This document shows, piece by piece, positions 36,151 to 46,416 of a stretch of 64,000 bases of DNA (within the stretch, counting starts at the first letter, position 1; each line of letters opens with the position of its first letter). This DNA comes from Paludibacteraceae bacterium (GTDB lineage: Bacteria; Bacteroidota; Bacteroidia; Bacteroidales; Paludibacteraceae), in NCBI GenBank assembly GCA_024401495.1, contig JAKSKW010000002.1:60619-124618 (forward strand), read 5' to 3'. Under the pieces are notes generated by a model that was not told the DNA's origin, did no database searches, and worked only from the letters and a program-made list of their open reading frames with translations. Position numbers and translations under genes: made by a program.

Positions 36151-37632
36151 ATGGCAGAAATGAAAAATCTTGCCCGTCAGACGGCTGTCTACGGCATTAG
36201 CAACATCCTTGGAAAGTTCCTCAACTGGTTGCTTGTCCCACTTTACACTTATATCCTAACATCCAGTGCAGAATATGGAGTAGTCACAAATCTATATGCG
36301 TGGACTGCATTATTGCTTGTGATTCTCACATACGGTTTGGAAACTGGTTTTTTCCGTTTCGCTAATAAAGAGGGTGAAGATGCACAGAAAGTGTTTGGCA
36401 CAGTGCTCACTTCCGTCGCCACAACATCTACCATTTTTGCGGTTTTGGTTATGCTATTCTCTGGTGACGTTGCTAATTGGTTAGGCTATCCGTCGCATCC
36501 GGAATACGTGACTATGATGGGAATCATAGTGGCGATTGATGCCGTCGGCACAATTCCTTTTGCTTATTTAAGATATGAGAATAAGGCAGGAAAGTTTGCT
36601 ATTTTCAAATTGTTGATGATCCTTGTCAATATTGGAGCGAACTTGTTCTTCTTGATTCTTTGTCCAAAGATGAAGAACGATTGGGGCGTTGATCTTCCAT
36701 TCTACAATGAAAATTATGGAGTGGGGTATATTTTCATTTCTAATTTCATTTCCACTCTTTTCGTGACATTGCTTTTGTTGCCAGAGATACGTAAGGCAAA
36801 GAAGCCAGATGCAAAGTTGCTAAAAAAGATTCTTGGCTATTCGTTGCCATTGTTGTTGCTTGGAATCGCAGGAATCATGAATCAGACAATCGACAAGATC
36901 TTGTTCCCATACTTGATGCCAGACAGAGCTGTGGCAGAGTCAGAACTTGGAATCTATGGAGCCTGTTTCAAAGTGGCGATGGTTATGATGGTCTTTACTC
37001 AGGCATTCCGTTATGCCTACGAACCATTTGTGTTTGCTCAGAGTAAGGGTGAGGATAAGAAAGTGCAGTATGCGTTGGCGATGAAATATTATGTTATTTT
37101 CGCATTGCTGATAGCATTGGGAATGTCGTTGTTTATTGATCTGTTTGCATTGTTGGTTTCTCCGGCCTATAGAATCGGTATGACTGTGGTGCCATTGGTA
37201 TTGCTTACCTATCTGTTGCAGGGAATCTATTTCAATCTGTCAATATGGTATAAGTTGACAGACCGCACACACTGGGGAGCAATTCTGTCTACAATCGGAT
37301 TGGTGATCACGTTGGTGGTAAATATTGCGTTGGTTCCAGAATTCAGTTACTATGGATCTGCAATCGCGTCATTCCTATGTTATATGGTTGTGACAATTGT
37401 GTCGTATATAATGTCGCAGAAATATTTCCCTATCGACTACGACAACAAGAGTATGGCAATCTACTTTGTACTTGCGTTGGGATTGTATGCGATATTCCGT
37501 TTCTTTGCACCAGAGGGCATGTTTCTCAGAATGCTAATGTCGACGGTACTGCTTATAGTTTACATTGTCATATTGTTCAAGAGAGATTTCCCAGCGTCGT
37601 CGCTGCCAGTGATCGGAAAATATTTCAGATAA
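36151..37632 (+). CDS. Polysaccharide flippase (Wzx/MATE-like)
   Basis: A 493-residue polytopic protein with about 12-14 hydrophobic segments, starting MAEMKNLARQTAVYGISNIL. The N-terminal ARQTAVYGISNILGKFLNWL and LTYGLETGFFRFANKEG patterns fit the polysaccharide biosynthesis / O-antigen flippase group of the MOP superfamily. It would move lipid-linked oligosaccharides across the inner membrane. No glycosyltransferase genes are adjacent, so this is a stand-alone copy as commonly seen in Bacteroidales. A TAATTTTG element at 36121-36128 may be its -7 box. A terminator follows. Confidence 0.85.
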   Translation: MAEMKNLARQTAVYGISNILGKFLNWLLVPLYTYILTSSAEYGVVTNLYAWTALLLVILTYGLETGFFRFANKEGEDAQKVFGTVLTSVATTSTIFAVLVMLFSGDVANWLGYPSHPEYVTMMGIIVAIDAVGTIPFAYLRYENKAGKFAIFKLLMILVNIGANLFFLILCPKMKNDWGVDLPFYNENYGVGYIFISNFISTLFVTLLLLPEIRKAKKPDAKLLKKILGYSLPLLLLGIAGIMNQTIDKILFPYLMPDRAVAESELGIYGACFKVAMVMMVFTQAFRYAYEPFVFAQSKGEDKKVQYALAMKYYVIFALLIALGMSLFIDLFALLVSPAYRIGMTVVPLVLLTYLLQGIYFNLSIWYKLTDRTHWGAILSTIGLVITLVVNIALVPEFSYYGSAIASFLCYMVVTIVSYIMSQKYFPIDYDNKSMAIYFVLALGLYAIFRFFAPEGMFLRMLMSTVLLIVYIVILFKRDFPASSLPVIGKYFR

Positions 37633-37654
37633 TCAAGAATTTCAATATTTCGAG

Positions 37655-37684
37655 AAGACGAGGTCATATCCTCGTCTTTTTTTA
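37655..37684 (+). terminator. Terminator of the flippase gene
   Basis: The stem AAGACGAGG / CCTCGTCTT with a 6-base loop is followed by TTTTTT. Confidence 0.85.
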
Positions 37685-37958
37685 TTCATGTTCGCAATTT
37701 CAATATTCACAATAATGCATATTTATTCTTTATTGTTGTATTAACTAAATTTAGTACTTTTTTGCGAATTAATTTGAATAATATGTTGTTAAGCAATAAA
37801 AGATAGTTTTTTGTCTGCAATAAAAAAGAAATAATCGTTAATAAACTTTAAATGTTATGTTTTTTTGCTATTTTAGCGACCGCTTTGGAGTGTGTCCTGC
37901 TCTAAGGAAAGTATGAAAATAGAAAAACAAAACAAAAAAGATATCTAATATCTAAGAT
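37685..37958 (+). other. Gap before the giant adhesin
   Basis: This AT-rich stretch carries no gene. TACTTTTTTGC at 37755-37765 resembles a -7 element but has two extra T. The roughly 190 bases after it would be a long untranslated leader. No convincing structure was found. Confidence 0.4.
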
Positions 37959-40900
37959 ATGAAAAACTTAATATCTTATAAAAAGTCCGGTCCTAATGCT
38001 TTGCGAAAGGCATTTTCTTTAATCGTAGTGTTGTGTACGTTTTTGCAAACGGCAAAATCTCAAGATTTTATTGTAGAGAGTTGGTACCAGGTGTCAGAGT
38101 CAGAGTCAAGAGTGACTCCTTACGACGCATGTGGTGCGGTATATCATGTCTACGTTAAACCAACTGCGGAAAACGCAAAGTTTGCAATCAAGTATTCAAA
38201 TGTAAAGGGAGGAATCAAAGAAGTTAATTCTTTAATCAGTACATCTCTTTTAGAAGTTGAAGATGATTTTCATGGAGGAGGTTTGTGTCAGTTCACACTT
38301 CCTGGTTCAAGTGAATTGAGAGATTTTTATTTGGATATCTCAAAAGATCCAGTTGTTGTATCGCAGACAGTTCCAGACAATTATGAGATGATTATGATTT
38401 CAACTGATTCGAAGTTGAAGTCCGTTAATATAGGATCAAAAATCAAGTTCACATCACTTCCTTGTATATCTGACGCAAGTGCAGAGCCTACATATACTTG
38501 GAAGATCAGTAAAGATGGCGAGACTTGGATTAACCCAAGCTCAACAAATACTGAAAAAGATTTCGAGTACACAGCATTGTCTGATATTAAGTATATTAAG
38601 TGTGAAGGAACGTATGTGGATGCTTCAGATGTAACACATACAGTTAAGTCAAATGTGATAACACTTAGCCTTAATGAACCAACATTTAATGTTGAGATTG
38701 TAGGAGAAGGAGTAAGAAATATCAATAAGACAGAAAAAGAGGTTCCATCTTGGCGTGATGTAGTTATCAAGATGGTTGATCTTCCATCTTCTAATGTTTC
38801 AAATCCTAAGATTTCGTATAAGCCACTAGGTGGTAAAAACAGTTATAAGACGCTAGAGGAAGCAATTCTTAATGAAGATAAACAATCTTGGAACTTCTAC
38901 GCAGATAGAAGTGGATGGATGAAAGTTGAAGTCGACGTTGAGGTTCCTGCTTCTGACGGAACATTTACAACTGTTACTTTGAAGAAGGAGTTTATCTTCC
39001 GTTTGGTATATTCTCCAGATAAAGAAGATGCGGTTCAGGAGTTGTTCTTTGATGATTTCGGATATTTCAAGGGCAATGAGTACCATTATGTAAAATATGT
39101 GGATGGTACAGTCACAGACCAGGATGCTATCGAAACTGTTGATGCAAGTTTGCCAAGCAGTGTGAAATGGATGGATGATCAGAATGGATTTATCAAGGAG
39201 CATGACTTCGCATTGACAGATCCAAGAATCAAGCGTTTGCCAGAGGATGAGTATGGCCCAGTAAGAAATACAGAGAATTGTTGGAGCAAACCTGCTTCAT
39301 CAATGCCGTTCCAGTGTTGGTGTGAAAATGGTTACCGTGTAGAGGATGGATATTACGCATTTGTGCCAAATCCAGCTATGGCTGACGGAGGTTCAAAGAC
39401 AGACGGATCAGCAAATGACTATTGGAATGGTTCAGACCATACAGGTAGTGCCGACGGTTCTTCATTAGGTGCAATGTTGATGGTAAACTGTGCCGATGTG
39501 TTGGACAAGGTTATTTATGAGAGAGATTTCGAGATCACAGGTGAGTGTGCTAATGTGATGGTGTTGTTCTCTGCATTTGTAAGTAATGCTCAGTCGTTGT
39601 CTAACGGTGGTGCTCCAGTAAACATCCGTATGGATATCTATGAGCAGGGTGGAACAGAGGTGCTTACTTCTATCGAGTCTGGTGATGTAATCACAAGAGA
39701 CTATGGTGCTAACTCATGGTCGAACTTGACTGCATTGTTCCCATTGTCGAAGGGTGACAATACAGAGGGTTCAAAGAAATACACATTGAAGATTACAAAC
39801 AACGCCGCTTCTGGTAGTGGTAATGATATCTTGCTTGATGACATCTCACTTAAGGTTTGTTTCCCTGAGATCGAGGTTAAGGCAGAAGTTACAAGTAATG
39901 AGATTCTAGATGCTCATAATGTTGTGATTTGTGGTAAGTCTAGAGATTTGACATTGTCTGCGTTTAACCGTGCAGGTATTAAGAACTATATTCCAACTCC
40001 TTACTATTTGTTCCAGTATTTCGACGAAGCAACAGAGAAGTGGGTTAACCTTCCTAAGACTTCTGAGTCAACTGAGTCAGCAATCACTGAGGAGGAAGAT
40101 ATGGACATCACGCTTAACAAGAGTGAGTTTAACGGTGATACTAAGTTCCGTGTTGTCGTTGGTAACTCTAAGGAGACAATCGTCAAGGTGGTAACTGACG
40201 GAATTGCAAAACCAAGTTGTGAGTACACTTACGCTATTTCTGAAGACTTCCACGTTAAGTTTAATCCAGTGGGTGAGAACTTGGATTTGTTTGGATGTAT
40301 TGGTGATACAATCAAGGTTGACGCTGATGCTAACGGTCGTCCATCTATTGAGTGGTTCGATTATTCTGGAAATACTTTGACTGTTAATGACTCAATCGTA
40401 AGTATCAATAAGGATAAGGTAGTGTTTGTGATTCCAGAGTCAATCTTGAAGTCAAACAACAAGTCTGATACAATTTATATGTTGGCTACATCTGAGGGTA
40501 ACCTTTGTTCGGATACTCAGATAGTGTCAATCACTAAATATGATGATTTGGATTTCGATATCCTTAACGACACATTCTATTGTGAGTTTGATAAAAACCT
40601 TTCGGCTGTAGATGTTTACCCAACAAGTGGTATCGAATACGTATGGACACTTAAAGGTTCTAATTTGGGAGAACAGACAGGTTCAGAGTTTAATGTCTTG
40701 AAGTCGACTCCTGAACTATACGACAATACAGTTATTGTTACTGGTAGCGCTACAGGTTATTGTCCTACGACAAAGTCTGCTGATTTCAGCATCTACCGTC
40801 GCTACAGCTTGAACTTGACAGTTGATGTTGAGGGTGCTGACAAGAAGGTTGCCAACGTTTGTTTGCCAACTGATGGAGAGAGCTCATCTCGCGTCGACTT

Positions 40901-43900
40901 GAAGGTTGAGAAAGTATATGCAGAAGGATCAACTCCTTCTTACGCAAACGAGAAGGTCACAACATATTTCTGGTATAGAAAAGATGGTTCAAATGATTCT
41001 ACATTGATCGGACAGGGTACTGAGAAGACATTTGTAGATCGTTTGACTGAGAATAACATCTATACATATTCAGTAACTGCTCTTGATGAGGTATGTTACA
41101 AAAATGATGGTGTTGCGACATCTGATACTACAGTTATCAATGCAAGAAAGCCACTTATTGTTAAGTTGACAGAGGATAAGGAGGAGATTTGTAAGGATGA
41201 TACAATCACTTTGAATGTCAAGTTGACAAATACTTTGAAGGCTGATACAATCACTTCTCGCTTCTACGAGAATGGTGCGGCTCTAACATCTCTTCTTGGT
41301 TCGGATAAGGATTACTCATACGTCCCTGTAAATGCGACAAAGGAGAAGGTGACAAAGAACATCAAGGTTGAGGTGATGGATATGATCTGTAGCCCTAGCA
41401 AACCAGTCTCTGATTCGGTTAAGTTTGATGTATTTGTTCCGCTTGTCGTTTCACTTTCTACTGATGCTGATAACGATAAGAAGTGTATCAGAAAAGAGAC
41501 TGGTGATGATTATATCAATGTCACATTGACTGTTGAGCAGGGTAATCCTCGTTCAGTAGAGTGGTTCGACGGTCAGTATCCAGGTTTGGTATTCAATCGT
41601 CCAGTGACAGTGGCTCAGGGTGAGAACAAGATTTCAGTTAAGGCATACGATGAGGTATGTCGCGCTACAGGTGCGGCTGAGTTTGTTGAAGGTGCTGATA
41701 CATCTAGAGTAATCACTGCTCAGGAGCCAATTGTTATCTCTCTTGATGCAAACACTGATTCAATCTGTAATGGTACCTCAGTTGATTTGAAGATGAAGGT
41801 GACAAATTCTTTGGTCACTGGTCCAGAGGTAAGATGGTATGAGCGTTACAACGGTGTTGAGGATTTGACATATACAGATAGATCAAGCTCGTCTACTAAA
41901 TCACATACTCCTAAGAATCTAACAGATTTCGTGATCAAGAAGAGCATGATTGTTAAGACAGTCGATGAGATCTGTAATGCAGGAAAGGATGTGATGGATA
42001 GTGTTTCATACAATATCTTCATCCCAATCAAGTTGACTTTGGCTCACGATGCTGATATCAATGGAGATGTTCTTCAGAGATGTATTAGAGAGGATAACGT
42101 TGACAATGTTGTTAACTTGGAGGTTAAGGTTGCAGCTGGTAATCCAAGCAAGTTGACTTGGTCTGACGGTAAGTACAACGACGATCTAGTGTTCAAGCGT
42201 GAGTTCAGAGTTTCTCCAGGTTCAAACCCAATTTCAGTGGTTGGTTCTGATGGTGTTTGTCCTGCTTCTGCAAACGATAACGATGATTTGAGCATTGTCG
42301 CTGCTACTCCAATTGTATTGACATTGAAGGCTAAGAATCCAGACGTTTGTGATGGTTCTGATGTTGAGTTTGAGTTGACAGTTGATAATACACTTGACAA
42401 AGATAATGTAGAGGTAAGATGGTTTGAGAACGACGCTAAGGTTTACACAACAAACGGTGCTTCTCTAACAAAGCCTCATACATCTACTAACGAGACAAAT
42501 GCAAAGTTGGGCAAGACAATGGTTGTCAAGACTGACGACGAGATCTGTAGCAAGGGAGTTGATGTAGTAACTTCTGCTGATTATGTAGTGTACAAGCCAA
42601 TCAAGTTCTACTTGACATCAGATGCATCTGAGTTTGATGTACCTAACACTAAGTGTTTGGGCCAGACTTCTCATGGTGGTCAGAACAGCGCAGAAATCAA
42701 GGTTAACTTGACTCAGGGTAACCCATCTAAGTTTGTTTGGTCTGATGAAATCATCTGGGAGTGGTACTGGGATAACAGAGAGAACAACACAGTACGTAAC
42801 TTTGATTTGAAGCCAGGTAAGAACACATTGTCAGTGACAGCATACGACAATGTATGTAATAAGGAAGGAGAGTCTGAGTATAAGGGTGAAGGTCAGGATA
42901 TCAACATCGAGGCTAGAACACCAATCAAAGTTACTTTGGACTTAGCTTCTGGTAGACATATCATGTGTAAGGGTGAGGATATCTCACTTATCGCTACAGT
43001 CAACAACGAGAATGAAGGAATCAACTCATATTTGGAGTGGAATGAGAACCACGGAGTTGAGAATAAGGTCGTTGAGAATGGATCTTTCACAACAAGTGTC
43101 TTCACTCCAGATCAGGGAGATTTGATGTACTCTGTAAAGGCAAGTGAGAATGTTGATTCACCAATCTGTCCGGCACAGACAGCTTATGAGTATGTGTCAG
43201 TTCAGGTAAATACAACATTGAAGATATTCGCTGCTGAGGATGCTATCTGTCAGGATACATCAGGTAGAGACACAGTCAAGTTGGTTAAGTTGACTTGCCA
43301 CGTATTGACAGGTAAGCCACAGGGAATCATCTGGAGCACAGGTGATACAACAAAGATTGATACAGGATACTCTTTCTTGAACGTGGCTCCAATGGAGAAT
43401 ATTATCTATTCTGCTTACGGTTATGATTCAGTTTGTGTTAAGACAACTCCAGCATACACAGAAGAGATTGATGTTGATCACAGAGTATATGTGACATTGG
43501 CACCTGAGGAAGACAAGGTTCAGATGGGTAATGAGGTTAAGCTAAATACTGAGTATTCAATCCCTGCTGACGGAGTACGTTACTATGAGATGGTTTCTCC
43601 TGAGGCTGTTGAGCTTGAGAGAAACACAGAATCTGAGTTTAGCTGGCAGTTAGACGAGCCAGGACGTTACCAGTTCATCGTTAAGTTGGAGAACGGTAAC
43701 TGTGGTGTTCGTGAGTCGAATATCATAACAGTTGATGTTGCCGACTATGTGGTAGTGCCAAATGTAATTACTCCATACAATGATAATGTAAAGAATGATA
43801 AGTTTATGTCTGGTTATGATGTGAAGATCTTCAACCGTTATCAGGAAACTGTTTATGAGGGAACTGATGGTTGGGATGCAACTTACAGAGGTGAGCTTGC

Positions 43901-43982
43901 TTCTCCAGGAACATACTTCTATGTCTTGACAAAGAAGGACGGTAGAGTATTGAAGGGAACAGTTGAAGTTTATAGAAAATAA
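37959..43982 (+). CDS. Giant T9SS type B adhesin (2007 residues)
   Basis: A complete surface protein: MKNLISYKKSGPNALRKAF leads into a signal peptide (FSLIVVLCTFLQTAKSQ). A discoidin- or jelly-roll-like region (about 480-640) ends in NDILLDDISLKVCFPEI. Repeated beta units of about 180 residues follow, each with a Cys in a motif such as EEICKDDTITLNVKL, DSICNGTSVDLKMKV, PDVCDGSDVEFELTV or HIMCKGEDISLIATV. The C-terminal ~80 residues (VVPNVITPYNDNVKNDKF, then KIFNRYQETVYEG and PGTYFYVLT) form a type B sorting domain. An OmpA protein and a PorP/SprF follow, a complete cargo-partner set. The role is likely adhesion or surface coating. Confidence 0.88.
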   Translation: MKNLISYKKSGPNALRKAFSLIVVLCTFLQTAKSQDFIVESWYQVSESESRVTPYDACGAVYHVYVKPTAENAKFAIKYSNVKGGIKEVNSLISTSLLEVEDDFHGGGLCQFTLPGSSELRDFYLDISKDPVVVSQTVPDNYEMIMISTDSKLKSVNIGSKIKFTSLPCISDASAEPTYTWKISKDGETWINPSSTNTEKDFEYTALSDIKYIKCEGTYVDASDVTHTVKSNVITLSLNEPTFNVEIVGEGVRNINKTEKEVPSWRDVVIKMVDLPSSNVSNPKISYKPLGGKNSYKTLEEAILNEDKQSWNFYADRSGWMKVEVDVEVPASDGTFTTVTLKKEFIFRLVYSPDKEDAVQELFFDDFGYFKGNEYHYVKYVDGTVTDQDAIETVDASLPSSVKWMDDQNGFIKEHDFALTDPRIKRLPEDEYGPVRNTENCWSKPASSMPFQCWCENGYRVEDGYYAFVPNPAMADGGSKTDGSANDYWNGSDHTGSADGSSLGAMLMVNCADVLDKVIYERDFEITGECANVMVLFSAFVSNAQSLSNGGAPVNIRMDIYEQGGTEVLTSIESGDVITRDYGANSWSNLTALFPLSKGDNTEGSKKYTLKITNNAASGSGNDILLDDISLKVCFPEIEVKAEVTSNEILDAHNVVICGKSRDLTLSAFNRAGIKNYIPTPYYLFQYFDEATEKWVNLPKTSESTESAITEEEDMDITLNKSEFNGDTKFRVVVGNSKETIVKVVTDGIAKPSCEYTYAISEDFHVKFNPVGENLDLFGCIGDTIKVDADANGRPSIEWFDYSGNTLTVNDSIVSINKDKVVFVIPESILKSNNKSDTIYMLATSEGNLCSDTQIVSITKYDDLDFDILNDTFYCEFDKNLSAVDVYPTSGIEYVWTLKGSNLGEQTGSEFNVLKSTPELYDNTVIVTGSATGYCPTTKSADFSIYRRYSLNLTVDVEGADKKVANVCLPTDGESSSRVDLKVEKVYAEGSTPSYANEKVTTYFWYRKDGSNDSTLIGQGTEKTFVDRLTENNIYTYSVTALDEVCYKNDGVATSDTTVINARKPLIVKLTEDKEEICKDDTITLNVKLTNTLKADTITSRFYENGAALTSLLGSDKDYSYVPVNATKEKVTKNIKVEVMDMICSPSKPVSDSVKFDVFVPLVVSLSTDADNDKKCIRKETGDDYINVTLTVEQGNPRSVEWFDGQYPGLVFNRPVTVAQGENKISVKAYDEVCRATGAAEFVEGADTSRVITAQEPIVISLDANTDSICNGTSVDLKMKVTNSLVTGPEVRWYERYNGVEDLTYTDRSSSSTKSHTPKNLTDFVIKKSMIVKTVDEICNAGKDVMDSVSYNIFIPIKLTLAHDADINGDVLQRCIREDNVDNVVNLEVKVAAGNPSKLTWSDGKYNDDLVFKREFRVSPGSNPISVVGSDGVCPASANDNDDLSIVAATPIVLTLKAKNPDVCDGSDVEFELTVDNTLDKDNVEVRWFENDAKVYTTNGASLTKPHTSTNETNAKLGKTMVVKTDDEICSKGVDVVTSADYVVYKPIKFYLTSDASEFDVPNTKCLGQTSHGGQNSAEIKVNLTQGNPSKFVWSDEIIWEWYWDNRENNTVRNFDLKPGKNTLSVTAYDNVCNKEGESEYKGEGQDINIEARTPIKVTLDLASGRHIMCKGEDISLIATVNNENEGINSYLEWNENHGVENKVVENGSFTTSVFTPDQGDLMYSVKASENVDSPICPAQTAYEYVSVQVNTTLKIFAAEDAICQDTSGRDTVKLVKLTCHVLTGKPQGIIWSTGDTTKIDTGYSFLNVAPMENIIYSAYGYDSVCVKTTPAYTEEIDVDHRVYVTLAPEEDKVQMGNEVKLNTEYSIPADGVRYYEMVSPEAVELERNTESEFSWQLDEPGRYQFIVKLENGNCGVRESNIITVDVADYVVVPNVITPYNDNVKNDKFMSGYDVKIFNRYQETVYEGTDGWDATYRGELASPGTYFYVLTKKDGRVLKGTVEVYRK

Positions 43983-45307
43983 TGGGAATGAAAAATATAA
44001 TCACGATGAAAAAAGCACTTTTCACATTTGTGATTTCCGCATTGCTTGCCACTAATGTTTGGGGCATCGAGCGAAGATTCGGAACAGGTTTTTATGAGTT
44101 CGATTCGTCTAAGGAAAATAAGAAGGTAGACGAGCAGCCAATGTCTGTGTACAAAGATGGCTTCTTCGTATTCTTCAGAGATAATGTAGCGTACAAATTC
44201 AAGCCAGGTAAGGATTTGGATTTGTCTCAGGTTGAGGAATGTCCAGAGTTGTCAAACTTGGGTATTCAAGGTACTTTTGCCTACGATAGAAACAAAGGCA
44301 AGTTGTATTTCTCTAAGAAGGATTCTCAGGGTAATTCTGAGCTTTACGAGGCAACTGAAGATGATGGCAAGTGGAAAGATGTAAAGAAGCTTAAGATCAA
44401 GGGTACTATGGCTCAGGCTAAGGAAGTACACGGATCATCGTTGGCTATTGGACGTTGGAACCATTATGTGCCAGGTGTTAAGGGATTCTTTAATCCATGT
44501 ATCGGTCGTGCAGGTCGACGCATCTATTTCTCAGGTGAGTTTATGGCTGGTAAGGGTGGCCGTGATATCTGGTATATCGACCAGGATAAGGATGATGAGG
44601 GAATGTGGACAAAGCCTGAACCTGTAGGCGATGAAATCAACTCTCAGAATAAGGAGGATTATCCATTCGTAGTTGCTGATACTGCTTTGTATTTCGCTTG
44701 TAATAAGGTGACTGGTAAAGGTGGTATGGATATCTACGTTTCTCATAAGGGAGCTAAGGAAAAGGATTGGGGTAAGCCAGAGAATCTTGGTGAACTTTTC
44801 AATACAAGCGCAGATGAGTATAACATCGTAGGTAATGCTCATGCTATGTATTTCTTGTCTAATCGTAGTGGTGGCAAGGGTGGATTCGATATCTACTATC
44901 CTAATAAATACAATGTTAAGAGAACTGGTGAGTTGACTCCAGACTTTACTTGTGATGAACCTAAGGGATTCAACTGGGTATTGTTCTTCTTCGACTTTGG
45001 AAAGACAGATATGAAACCTGAGTATGAGGCTCAGTTGGATGAGTTGCTTAATGCAATGAACGAGTTCCCTGGAGGAAAATTTGAAATTTCTGGACATACA
45101 GACTCTCGTGGTTCGGCCGACTTCAATAAAAAGCTGTCTCAGAAACGTGCCGATTATGTCAGAAGCTTGTTGGTGGCTAAGGGTTATCCTGCAAACTTGA
45201 TTATCTCTGTCGGACGTGGTATGGAAGTTCCTGTTATTCCTAATGCAGAGTTGGAGGAGCAGCACGAGCAGAACCGTCGTGTTGAAATAAAATTGTTGAA
45301 CGAATAA
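43982..45307 (+). CDS. OmpA-family protein with PD40-like repeats
   Basis: A 441-residue envelope protein. The start overlaps the adhesin stop (TAATG); a later ATG at 44006 (MKKALFTFVISALLATNVWG) would give a tidier signal peptide. The middle has WD40-like PD40 repeats (GRRIYFSGEFMAGKGG, DTALYFACNKVTGKGGMDIY, MYFLSNRSGGKGGFDIYYP). The C-terminal OmpA domain binds peptidoglycan: FFDFGKTDMKPEYEAQLDEL, then FEISGHTDSRGSADFNKKLS and EQNRRVEIKL. OmpA/PD40 proteins accompany PorP/SprF in T9SS loci and probably anchor the outer-membrane partner to the cell wall. Confidence 0.9.
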   Translation: MGMKNIITMKKALFTFVISALLATNVWGIERRFGTGFYEFDSSKENKKVDEQPMSVYKDGFFVFFRDNVAYKFKPGKDLDLSQVEECPELSNLGIQGTFAYDRNKGKLYFSKKDSQGNSELYEATEDDGKWKDVKKLKIKGTMAQAKEVHGSSLAIGRWNHYVPGVKGFFNPCIGRAGRRIYFSGEFMAGKGGRDIWYIDQDKDDEGMWTKPEPVGDEINSQNKEDYPFVVADTALYFACNKVTGKGGMDIYVSHKGAKEKDWGKPENLGELFNTSADEYNIVGNAHAMYFLSNRSGGKGGFDIYYPNKYNVKRTGELTPDFTCDEPKGFNWVLFFFDFGKTDMKPEYEAQLDELLNAMNEFPGGKFEISGHTDSRGSADFNKKLSQKRADYVRSLLVAKGYPANLIISVGRGMEVPVIPNAELEEQHEQNRRVEIKLLNE

Positions 45308-45321
45308 GGAGAAAACTAGAA

Positions 45322-46248
45322 ATGAAGAAAATATTTATTGTATTAGCGACGTTGCTATTCACGGTTTCTGCTTATGCACAGCAGGATTTGCTAATGACTC
45401 AGCAATTCTTCTCACGTATCAATAAGAACCCAGCCGGAGTCGGTAACTTCGAGCAGATCGATGCCTTCTTGTTAGGCCGTTTCCAGTGGGTTGATATCAA
45501 GGATTCTCCTAAGTCTGGTATCTTGAACGTCCAGACATTTAAGACTGATCTTAATTCCGGATTCGGATTCTCAATGAGCTACGATGACCTTGGTCCTGCT
45601 AAGGGTAGCTTCAATCCTAAGTTGATTTACGCATACGTTTTGCGTCTACGTGAAGATATGGTTCTTTCAATGGGATTGGGTGCTGGTGTTCAGTACGCTT
45701 ATTTCGACGCTAGCAAGTATACTGTTGAGGATGTGACTGAGATCACTGAGGATCACGATTTCATCAATGATAGAGAAAGCGGTGTTCATCCTGACGTCGA
45801 CTTCGGTCTTGAGTTCTCTAATCCTAAGTATATGTTCGGTGTCTCTGCAACACACCTTTTGAAGTATGAGTCAACTACAACTCAGTCGGCTCTTCATATC
45901 AACGGTTACGGACGTTACTTCTGTGATTTGAACGAAAACTTCGTTTTGGCTCCAGCCTTGGCATACACTTGGCATGAGAAGATTGCAGTTGCCGAAATCA
46001 ACGCAATCTTGTTCTACAAGAATTTCCTATGGGGAGGTTTGACTTATCACCCAGATATGTTCAAGAAGTTTGGTACTAATCCAGTCGCTTTCATGATTGG
46101 TGCTGAGTACAAGAATTTCCGTATCGGTTATACATTCGACTATAACTTCGGTAATGTATCTCAGTTGTCTGGTTCTGCTCATGAGGTTATGTTGTCTTAC
46201 AGCGTTCAGACAAAGAAGACAAAGGTTCCTTACGAGAGATTTGAGTAA
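45322..46248 (+). CDS. PorP/SprF family T9SS outer-membrane protein
   Basis: A 308-residue protein with signal peptide KKIFIVLATLLFTVSAYAQ and the family opening QQFFSRINKNPAGVGN. The body shows strand patterns such as YVLRLREDMVLSMGLGAGVQ and a terminal FRIGYTFDYNFGNVSQLSGS, then HEVMLSYSV. It follows the OmpA gene by 14 bases as the third gene of the adhesin operon. It is shorter and more typical than the partner at 4253, which suggests each large adhesin has its own dedicated PorP/SprF. Confidence 0.88.
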   Translation: MKKIFIVLATLLFTVSAYAQQDLLMTQQFFSRINKNPAGVGNFEQIDAFLLGRFQWVDIKDSPKSGILNVQTFKTDLNSGFGFSMSYDDLGPAKGSFNPKLIYAYVLRLREDMVLSMGLGAGVQYAYFDASKYTVEDVTEITEDHDFINDRESGVHPDVDFGLEFSNPKYMFGVSATHLLKYESTTTQSALHINGYGRYFCDLNENFVLAPALAYTWHEKIAVAEINAILFYKNFLWGGLTYHPDMFKKFGTNPVAFMIGAEYKNFRIGYTFDYNFGNVSQLSGSAHEVMLSYSVQTKKTKVPYERFE

Positions 46249-46266
46249 GATAATTCACTAAATATT

Positions 46267-46305
46267 AAAGCCAGTCTATCATTTGGTAGACTGGCTTTTT
46301 TATGC
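46267..46305 (+). terminator. Terminator of the second T9SS module
   Basis: The stem AAAGCCAGTCTA / TAGACTGGCTTT has an 8-base loop and is followed by TTTTATG. Confidence 0.85.
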
Positions 46306-46344
46306 CTTAATTCATGGTCTAAAACGTATGTATCCTCAAACATA

Positions 46345-46373
46345 AAGAGCCCAGCCGCTTTGGCCGAGCTCTT
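46345..46373 (-). terminator. Hairpin downstream of the SGNH gene
   Basis: AAGAGC / GCTCTT arms plus an inner GCC/GGC pairing lie 44 bases past the stop of the minus-strand gene. The T run is weak. Confidence 0.4.
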
Positions 46374-46416
46374 GTAGTAAAGATGAAAAAATGTGTTATA
46401 TTGAGTGTTTATGTTA

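Noticed and set aside
44531..45265. Minus-strand open frame of 244 codons opposite the OmpA gene
   Set aside because: It lies entirely within a well-supported OmpA coding region and lacks signals of its own.
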